A stretch of 64,000 bases of DNA, taken from assembly GCA_027886185.1 (NCBI GenBank), contig WOAB01000476.1:62001-126000 (forward strand), read 5' to 3'. Each line of letters opens with the position of its first letter. Within the stretch, counting starts at the first letter, position 1. The translations under genes and the position numbers were made by a program. The stretch comes from Rheum nobile (Eukaryota; Streptophyta; Magnoliopsida; Caryophyllales; Polygonaceae). The notes beneath the pieces were generated by a model. The model saw nothing but the letters and a program-made list of their open reading frames with translations, did no database searches and had not been told where the DNA came from. This document shows positions 56,768 to 64,000 of this stretch, piece after piece.

Positions 56768-58483
56768 CCTTGGTGGTTGCCCTAGTGCATTGGAAGCTTG
56801 GGAAGGTGGTGAGCATCGTTCGCAGCCAAGTAAGCCCTCGTTCGCGTTGCCGGTGAGCCTCGTTTCGTCTTTCCGAGTTGCGTCTGGGAAGGATCTGCGA
56901 TCGCGGCTATGAACACCGCGACCGCGGATGATGCCCAAAAATCCGCGACCGCGGAATCCAAAACCGCGACCGCGGCTTGCCTTAGCAAGCGCGATCGTGG
57001 CTTTAGACGAGCCGGTCACGGATGGGACCCTCGTTCCTTTCGTTTCCGTTCGTTTCTTTAGATTCGTATTATTATTCGTATCGAATATAACCTAGGGTTT
57101 CGTCGTGGGTTCATTGTCGTCATAGGAATCCGTAACCAAATTCCGTTTCCAGTTCCCAGATGCCCGAAACCCGACAATCTACGTTCGTCTCAATTAAGGC
57201 AAGTGGCGGTTCGCTCTTGCTTATCATTCCATGTTTTCGTTAATTATCAATTGTTTAATTGTTAATTAAATTGGGATGAAATGTTGTCTTCGTTTGGGAA
57301 CAATTTTCTTTATAAATGGATGATTAAAATGTGATAATATAATAGGTTGTATATACTACTAGAAACAATGCTATTATATCTGTTATTACCATGATGGTAT
57401 TGGTGTGGATTATTGTGTGGTAACTGTTTAGTTAGAACGAGTATTCGTAGGAACGCTATGTACCTCGCGAGGTCTAGTCGTTTCTTTATAACTGGTATTA
57501 GGAGGATTTTGCCCTAGTACTTTCCCTGGTCATGACTGTACCCTTAGTCAGGGTAGGTGCACACAACTGGTGCCGATAATCGGGATTAATTCCCCAGATA
57601 TCTCTCATGAGGAGATGATATATCTTAAAAGCTTGAAACGTAAATGTACGCTTTGTCACTAAGTAAGATAAGTGCGATTATGCACATAATTAATGTACCC
57701 TCGGGCGAGGAGTACAACGTGGAAACCGCCCGGACTTCGATTAGAGTAAGTCCTCCTTCCATATCTGAATTCGCATTGCGCGGTGAGGTTGGTCGTGGAC
57801 CCAAATGGTCAAGTCATTTTAAACGCTTGTGTGAAACTATAACGTTCCCAAACACTTGTCATATTTTCCCTTAAGACTCAATCTTTTAGAGTCTTCTCTT
57901 CATAAGTTTCCCATAAGACTCGATCTTTTGGAGTCTTCTCTTGATCATTCTGTTTCGTATCTTTCCGTAGAAGTATTGAGGTTCACTATCGTCATCGGCT
58001 TTCATTCGAGAAGCGATGGGTGTAACCTAATACGACTACTTAGAACCTTTTCTATTTCTCCCTTGCATAGTCTTTCATTAGACTAACCAACCGGTTTATT
58101 TCCCTTGCATGGTTGGCCGGTGTCATCCACGGCACATCAGGAAAACTTCCCTTCCGTGAAGGCTAGTACGCGACGATGAAGGCAGATGGTGTTTTTAAGA
58201 GTTTTCTCAAGGTTGAAGATCCTAGGCGTGTGATCGCACTGATCAAGACCATTATGATATTTATTAAAAGACTTCCGCTGTATTGAAACAATTCTATATT
58301 TTGGATGTATTTGGGATTTACAGATGTAATCCGTGACTTTGGTTTGAATAAATTTTATGATATTTGATATGATTGGTGTTATTTTATGGTTATTATAAAA
58401 TGGTTAAGCCTTGGGTGACTTCAAATGGGTAATCTGAGGTCACTGGCGGTAATACTTTCAAGGATATATTTGGGGGTGTTACA
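56768..58483 (+). repeat. 3' LTR of the Tekay-type element, third segment and terminus
   Basis: This is the LTR remainder, ending GGGGGTGTTACA at 58483. It contains a second GC palindrome group downstream of the TATA box (56897-57000, CCGCGACCGCGG cores). The conserved AAGTGGCGGTTCGCTCTTGC block (about 57202) also occurs, reversed, in the left array and at 61125. Short frames inside are chance. Confidence 0.83.
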
Positions 58484-60024
58484 GCAACACCCTTTTCAAG
58501 TGCCTAGTAGTCTTCAGAATAAAAAATGTTAAAGAAAGGCTCAAGTACACGCCTGACAGTTGTAGCTTCCTTTGCCAGCCCGACCATGTTATGCAAGCAA
58601 ACTCTAGACCAATAACAAGGATTACTTGAAAAGGGAATATTTCACTGAGGCATTTCATCAAATAGGTTGAGAGCGGCAAAGTAGAGTACACCTACTGAAA
58701 ATCAGCTTACCAAAATCATAGTTGAAAAATCAGCTGCACAAAATCAGACAATTGAAAATCAAACCGAGAAATTGGACTAAATTTAAAGCCACACCTCAGA
58801 AAATTTGACTAGAATCAACCCCCAAAGCATAAAACTCCATTGCAATATATGCATAAAAACTCCTTCAGCAGATGAACGCGAGGTGGCATGAGCAAGGTGG
58901 GCAGTGGTTGTCGACGAAGATACGGTGGCCGTCGGGGGAGTTTTGGATATGGCAGGAGCAATAGTTGGTGTGGCGGTGGTTGTGGGAGGAGAACTGAAGG
59001 TGGCCGGAGCAAGGGATGGTGGTTGCGGGGGGAAATGGGGCGAAGAACTGGTTGCGGGCCGGGATTTGTAAATGGGGTGGTGAGATCTGTGGGAGGAGAG
59101 CTGGCTGTGGGTTTGAAGAGGGAGATGCGGTGGCCATCAAAGCTCTCTCGCTTCCGAAGGAGCTCGATGAACCTCCCCTTGCACTCCCTTATTTGAAGAT
59201 GGAAGATTTTGGGTAAAGGAGTTATTAGGTAAAGGGTTTTCGGGTAAAGGGTTTTAGGGTATATATGATATACAAAAATTCATGTTTCTAAATTATACAT
59301 TGAAAATACTTGCGTATTCAAGTAGAAAATATTGTATACATATTACTGTCAAGAAAAAAGGCATAATTAAACTATATAGTATAATTTTGTATATAAATTT
59401 TTAGACAATATCATTGCTTATTAATAGGTAAACTATACGGAATTTTCATGTGGTACTCTTGAGTTTTTGCAATTTTCGCGAAATACCCGAAGGTTTGTTA
59501 TATTTCGCGTGGTACCCCTGAGGTTTTGTAAAATTTCGCCAAATAACCTTGACGTCAAAAAACGTTAAATTTTGGCCGTTAACTCCTAAAAAAAAATATA
59601 TATATATTAAATTACAATATGAAAAATCAAGGTCTATTTAGATTGTATTTTATTTATAATTATAACATGGAATTTAGTATAAATTTATTTAATCTTGCAT
59701 TATAATATAATAAAATATATCGAAATACGCAATTTAAACAAATCCTAAATCACTTATATCCTCCCCTTTTCAAATATAAATGTATCACAAATAGTTAAGT
59801 CAAGAAGTGTTGTTTTTTTGTTTTTTCTTATTTTTTTGTTCTGAATTTTCTTATTTAGTCTGTGTGTATTCTAAACTATAATTCTCATCCCCATACGATG
59901 TCGATTTTATAATATATATAAAAAAGTAAAAGATTATTTATCTTTACATATAAATGAAGCATAAGACTATCAACGACCCTTCCACTGTTTAGATTTATAT
60001 AAAACAAAATACATAGTTTACTTG
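58484..60024. other. Intergenic flank, partly repetitive
   Basis: No intact gene. A GC-rich, glycine-rich open frame (58888-59196) and overlapping frames on both strands are unrecognised. The phrase EGDAVAIKALSLPKELDEPP (frame 59016-59216) could be a gene remnant, but this is unsupported. At 59425-59580 a ~60-bp unit (TGTGGTACYCTTGAG... TTTTCGC) occurs about two and a half times. The rest is AT-rich. Confidence 0.45.
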
Positions 60025-60253
60025 TGTAATACCCCTTAATTTTAGTAAGGGTATTTGGGTAATTTTCACATCCTTCTTTCAATAAATTTTTCGCTTTCAG
60101 TGGAGTTTGGATTTTCTGTAATATCCATGATCTCCGTAATAATTCCTTGAGTGGTATAAAATACATTCGATGTATTTTCGGGACTTAGAATGTTTGTTTG
60201 GATACAAATATAAAATTTCCAGGGCGAAAATCCATACCAAACTTTCCCTGTAC

Positions 60254-60348
60254 GAGATATTTATACAAGATATTTGTATAAGATATTTGTATGACATATT
60301 TATACAAGATATTTGTACAAATATCTCCAAAATATCTACAAATATCTT
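60254..60348. promoter_or_regulatory. Evening-Element-like cluster next to the LTR TATA box
   Basis: AGATATTTG or its complement CAAATATCT occurs at about 60268, 60281, 60307, 60319 and 60339, a related AGATATTTA at 60255, and the exact AAAATATCT Evening Element at 60329-60337. All lie within 100 bp upstream of the TATA box (60351). In plants AAAATATCT is bound by CCA1/LHY/RVE clock factors. Activity here is inferred only. Confidence 0.5.
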
Positions 60349-60350
60349 GA

Positions 60351-60360
60351 CTATAAAAGG
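60351..60360 (+). promoter_or_regulatory. TATA box of the right-hand LTR
   Basis: CTATAAAAGG directly after the ATATCT cluster and before a CT-rich leader (CTCTCTCC...), the same arrangement as at 54999. Confidence 0.7.
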
Positions 60361-61369
60361 GAGCCTCTCTCCTCTCTCGTTTTTCTCTCTCTCTCCCGAT
60401 CTCCCTCTCGGTTGTTCTTCCCACCGGCGAGCCCTTCGTTCTCCTCCGGTGAGCGCTGCTGCCGCTGTGCCACCGCCGCTGGAGCAAGATTGTGGAGCTG
60501 CTGAGCGAGGGACCGAGATCTCTTGCGTCCGCCGTTGCGTTCACCGCTGCTGTCGATGACGCCGGCGAGCTCCTGGGCGTTGTTGTGCTGTCCGAGTTGT
60601 TGTTATGCTGCTGTCCGAGCCACCGCCGTGGTGCTGCTGCTCTCCCAGACGACGAAGTGGCGAGGACCCCGGCGAGGAAACCCTTCCCGGCGTGGTCGTT
60701 GCTGCCGCTGTGCGTGTTGCCTTGTTGTTGCTCCGTTGTGCTGTTGTTGTTATTCGGGGAAGAAGAAGCAAAGGAAGTGGGCCTCCTTTGCTAATTAATT
60801 CCTTGTTGGGCCGAAAGCCCATTTAGCCCTCAGTGCAGATTTAACCCGAAATTATTCGAGCGGTATAATTTCGACCCTCTTTCATCCGTATTTTCTTTAG
60901 GAAAATTTAATTAATATTTTTATGATTTAAAATCATAAAAATGTATTAAATTTAATTCCTGGAGTTCGTCCAGACAAATTAATTGATATTAATTATTATG
61001 TCATATGCTGGATCGCGTGTGGACCCGTAATCTACTCGAGCTATCTGAAGCATAGGCCATATCCTCGGAAAGGATATCATCAGTAGTCGTCTCGTCTAGA
61101 TTCATCGCCGAATCTACTCCAGACAAGTGGCGGTTCGCTCTTGCTTAATCATTTCATGTTTCATTAATTATCAATTGTTTAATTGTTAATTAAATTGGAG
61201 TGAACTGTTGTTTTCATTTGAGAACTAATTTCATAAATAACGTGATTTAAAGGTGATGTTATAATAGGTTGTATATCTGTTAGAACAACGCTATTATATG
61301 TGTTAATTACCGTGATGATATTTTGTGAATTTAATGTTAACTTTATTGCTAGAATAGCACATGAGTTTG

Positions 61370-61640
61370 TAGGAACGCTAAGTCCAGGTAAGGATTAGTC
61401 GTTTCTATTATATCTATGTTTAATTTGATTGCCATGATGGCTCTGATATGGGTTATTACTGTGTTGAACTGTTTAGTTAGCACGAGTATTCGTAGGAACG
61501 CTAAGTCCAGATAAGGATTAGTCGTTTCTTTATAACTTAATATTCGTAGGAACGCTAAGTACAGATAAGGATTAGTCATTTCTGTATAATTTAATATTTG
61601 TAGGAACGCTAATCCAGTTAAGGATTAGTCGTTTCTTTAT
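61370..61640. repeat. Four-fold repeat of a GGAACGCTAAGTCCAG block
   Basis: TAGGAACGCTAAGTCCAG followed by TAAGGATTAGTCGTTTCT recurs at about 61372, 61491, 61545 and 61600. The last three have a ~54-bp period. A single related copy exists in each LTR of the left array, so the block was amplified in this LTR. Confidence 0.8.
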
Positions 61641-61714
61641 AACTTGGTACCAGTTGGAATAATTTCCTAATGTTCTTAAGGTCATGACCAGTGCTTCCTA
61701 CCCCTGTTAAGGTA

Positions 61715-61885
61715 GGAGGTGTTTAAGCGCCTTGCTAGCGCAATTGGGTGGGCATAATTGTCACCATGTGTATTAAGCACCTAGCTAGTGCAATCTGGGT
61801 GGACATAATTGTCATCCTGTGAGTTAAGTTTAAGCACCTTGTAAGTGCAATCTGGATGGGCACAATTGTCACCCTGTGAGTAAAT
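61715..61885. repeat. Three-fold ~55-60-bp repeat in the LTR
   Basis: Units contain AAGCRCCTTGCTAGYGCAAT and GGTGGGCATAATTGTCACC, with a further partial copy near 61995-62020. They add to the length of this LTR. Confidence 0.75.
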
Positions 61886-62830
61886 CCTCGTAGTTACTCG
61901 AGGTAATATTAAAAGCCTTAACATTAGTGTGTGTTGTAAATTAATAAAGATAATTGCAGTTAAGCACATAATTAATGAACCTTGAGCGTTGTACTAATTT
62001 GGGTGGGCATAATTGTCACCCTGAGGTTTAAAGCTTTGTAGTTGCTCTTAATAATATTAAAAGTCTTATCAATGATGTGTGTTTTGTAATTAAATAAGAT
62101 AGTGCGGTGATGCACATATTTTAATATACTATTGGGCGAGTAGTGCAGCTAAGAGTAGTGCAGTTAGGAGAACTCGTCTTGACTTTGGTCAGAGTAAAGT
62201 TCTTTTTCTAATCTGAATTCGCGTTAAGCGGTGAGGTTGATTGTGAACTGAAACCCCAAATTGTTTTAAACGTTTGTGTGTATTAATGTTCCCAAACATT
62301 CATCATAAGTTTCCTATAAGACTCATTTCGTTGGAGTCTTCTTTGGGTTGATTGTTGTAAAGACTCGGTCTTTCAGAATCTTCTCTTGATCATGTCTTTT
62401 CATTATTCAGTAGGAGTATGGTGGTTGACTATCGTTATCGACTTTTATTCGAGAGACGATGAGTCTAACCTAATACGACTACTTCGAACCACTCTGCTTG
62501 TACCCTTGCATAGTCTTTCATTAGACTAACCAACCGTAATTGTTCTCTGCATGGTTGGCTGGTGTCATCCGTTCGATTCGGCACATCAGTGGTTGATGCC
62601 CGAAGTCAAAGTAACTTGTTGAAGGATAAGAGGCTTACAGACGAAGATTTAAGTGTTAGTGTTTTAAGTTGTTAAGATTCTTAAAAGTCTTCCGTTGTTT
62701 AATCTTTCATTTAATATGTTTATGTATTTAAGTTTAATTGTTCCGACCAAGCCTAGGGTGACATCGGACAACAACGTCTGAGGTCACTGGCATGTGACAC
62801 TACCGGTATAAATTGGGGGTGTTACAGATA

Positions 62831-62843
62831 TGGTATCAGAGCA
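62831..62843 (+). other. Primer binding site of the right-hand element
   Basis: TGGTATCAGAGCA, four bases after the LTR end, the same type and spacing as in the left array. Confidence 0.87.
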
Positions 62844-64000
62844 ATGGTTTAAAAATTTTTGGTTTGTTGTTAGGTTTGAAAATTTTTGAAAAATTAATTT
62901 CGAAACTATTTTCAACATATTCTCTAGTAAAGAGAACTTTGAAGATTTAACTGTTGATTTAAAAAGTTTCCTTACTCCTTGGAGTTTAAAAATAATGATT
63001 TAGCCATTTGAATTTCAAAGGCTATTTATAATTGGTTTATAAAAGGCGTGTTATATGCAGTCAAAATAAGTTCATGGTTGTAACTTTAAAAGTGTGATTT
63101 TGGTCTCGGTACAAGTTTTGTGATAGTATAAAGTATAAAGTTTGAAAGTATAAGGTTATTAATAAGTGGTTTCAAACTTCTACAAGCTTCAAGTGTTACT
63201 TATTCCTTAGATCCATTCTTAGGAATATTGTCTCTTCTTAGGATTAATGTCATTTAAAGGTTGACATTTCTCATAGAATACCTATTCTCAAGTTAAGAGA
63301 AGAAGGTCGTTTCTGTGGTTAACAGTAGGGGATTAGTCAGACTAATATAAAGTTATTAGTTTGGACCCTTATAATCTGTTTCATAACGTATTTGACTTAA
63401 GTGTCAAGATCAAGTTGGAAAAGTTCTAAATTAACGTTATGGTTCATCAGCTGATGGTGAACACAAGAGATACGATTCATGCTGGTGCAGGAGCAACGAC
63501 GTGTGTCGATAATCTCCGTAGTTTGGTAATCCGTAAGTGTGACTTCTGTCAGTTGTTTTAATGTAATGTTTCGGGTAAATATAGAAATGTTTCCTTGTGT
63601 TGGAAAATTTCTGAATTTGTTGCTGTTGCAAATTAATCATTCATACGAAACCACGTGAGTGCCGGAAACAGTATATATCATGTATGGATAAAGGTTGTCG
63701 GACTCATAAGGGGAGGAGTATCGTTTGTAGCATAGATGTTCGTTCCCTACATGGTTAACCCCATGGTCGACTCTATTGCTTAAATTCTAAATCCATCCCT
63801 AAGATCCTTCTCCATTTCAGGAGTAACGTCACGGTGGTGACATTAATTGTTGCGAGAGCGTTGTCTCGTAAGCTGAGTCCTGCTGGGATTTCTTAAGGTG
63901 TAGGAATAAATATATAAGATTCTACAACAAGAAGGATGGTTCTTTAGTGCCTGTAGCTGCGGAGATTGTGGTATGTCAAACTCCTTTCCTAAACATAGTT
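62844..64000 (+). other. Leader / internal start of the right-hand element
   Basis: AT-rich and without long frames. Blocks are shared with the internal domain of the left array. A short frame opens at 63439. The window ends inside this region. Confidence 0.65.
63439..63561 (+). pseudogene. Possible gag start remnant
   Basis: A 40-codon frame whose internal MVNTRDT resembles the MVNTR start common in Tekay Gag proteins. It stops early at TAA and nothing further supports it, so it may be a decayed gag start or coincidence. Confidence 0.25.

Larger units (their letters stand above)
28230..58483 (+). mobile_element. 5'-truncated Tekay/Del-type Ty3/gypsy chromovirus, outer shell of the nest
   Basis: The pol order protease, reverse transcriptase, RNase H, integrase and a chromodomain-like C-terminus is typical of Ty3/gypsy chromoviruses. 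The chromodomain and the LTR ends (TGTAATATCCC and GGGTGTTACA) point to Tekay/Del. The element is split by an inverted-LTR element (31980-35949), a rearranged Athila-like insertion (36515-54747) and a hairpin-bearing LTR element (55126-56767). The 5' LTR and gag start are missing, so no TSD is available. Without inserts it would be about 6.5 kb. Confidence 0.85.
60025..62826 (+). repeat. 5' LTR of the right-hand element (2,802 bp)
   Basis: Longer than the 2.1-kb LTRs in the left array, mainly because of internal repeat expansions (61370-61640 and 61715-61880). The TATA box is at 60351-60360. It has no GC palindromes; the region upstream of the TATA box is filled with an AT-rich ATATCT cluster. 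It shares the AAGTGGCGGTTCGCTCTTGC block near 61125. Confidence 0.85.
60025..64000 (+). mobile_element. Tekay-related LTR element, 5' part, continuing past the window
   Basis: A 2,802-bp LTR (60025-62826, TGTAATACCCC...GGGTGTTACA), PBS (62831-62843) and about 1.15 kb of leader are visible on the plus strand. The leader is related to the PBS-proximal ~500 bp of the left array's internal domain, with blocks such as ACTTCTACAAGCTTCAAGTG and ATCCATTCTTAGGAAT. Whether it encodes gag-pol lies outside the window. Confidence 0.85.

Noticed and set aside
58888..59196. Glycine-rich protein gene
   Set aside because: Overlapping frames on both strands, no signal peptide or regular GGX periodicity, no support beyond composition.
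59217..59260. Interstitial telomere-like repeat (GGGTTTTAGGGT)
   Set aside because: Only two or three degenerate units with variable spacers; not TTTAGGG arrays.

Overview
The window looks like plant nuclear DNA, most likely eudicot pericentromeric or other heterochromatin. I see no intact host gene and no RNA gene. Nearly everything is LTR retrotransposon sequence. The lineages are a Tekay/Del-type Ty3/gypsy chromovirus and its non-coding relatives, a CRM-like chromovirus, two Athila-like families with a tRNA-Asp-type primer site (PBS), and short non-autonomous LTR elements primed by initiator tRNA-Met. A tRNA-derived SINE pair and a Mutator-like MITE are also present. The species cannot be named from this sequence.

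Layout. (1) 1-656: AT-rich flank with a small MITE (49-208). (2) 657-25047: a minus-strand array of nine complete or partial ~2.1 kb LTRs joined to ~2.1 kb non-coding internal segments (LARD-like). It contains a nearly perfect 6,146-bp tandem duplication (657-6802 and 6803-12948) and several microhomology-type junctions. (3) 25705-27994: a complete 2.29-kb non-autonomous LTR element on the minus strand with target-site duplication (TSD) GACGT. (4) 28230-58483: a 5'-truncated Tekay-type element on the plus strand that acts as the outer shell of a nest. Its pol (28230-31979 plus 35955-36266) is interrupted by an LTR element with three LTRs, one inverted (31980-35949, TSD GGTCT). Its 3' LTR (36301-36514, 54753-55125, 56768-58483) is interrupted by a rearranged Athila-like insertion (36515-54747, TSD ACATC) and by a truncated LTR element ending in a 444-bp SINE hairpin (55126-56767). 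Inside the Athila-like insertion sits a nearly intact CRM-like element (39599-53973, TSD CCATC). Inside its gag sits a second Athila-like element (41741-48348, TSD CATGT), which has been locally duplicated. (5) 58484-60024: AT-rich flank. (6) 60025-64000: a Tekay-related plus-strand element with a 2.8-kb LTR, PBS and leader, running off the window.

How the parts relate. The Tekay-type pol element, the minus-strand LARD array and the right-hand element share LTR ends (TGTAATAYCCC...GGGTGTTACA), PBS type and polypurine-tract (PPT) context. The pol-bearing lineage is therefore the plausible source of proteins for the non-coding ones. No element in the window is fully intact: the Tekay pol has seven in-frame stops, and the CRM-like pol has one stop, one frameshift and an insertion. 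The nesting order runs from outer shell to Athila-like to CRM-like to second Athila-like.

The most interesting observations are: (a) a 16-bp GC palindrome family (TTCCGCGNNCGCGGAA) lying about 105-190 bp upstream of the TATA box in LTRs of different lineages, with a related CCGC-rich cluster in another; (b) two insertions with inverted LTR structure that are nevertheless flanked by clean 5-bp TSDs; (c) an Evening-Element-like cluster next to the TATA box of the right-hand LTR; and (d) the SINE foldback.
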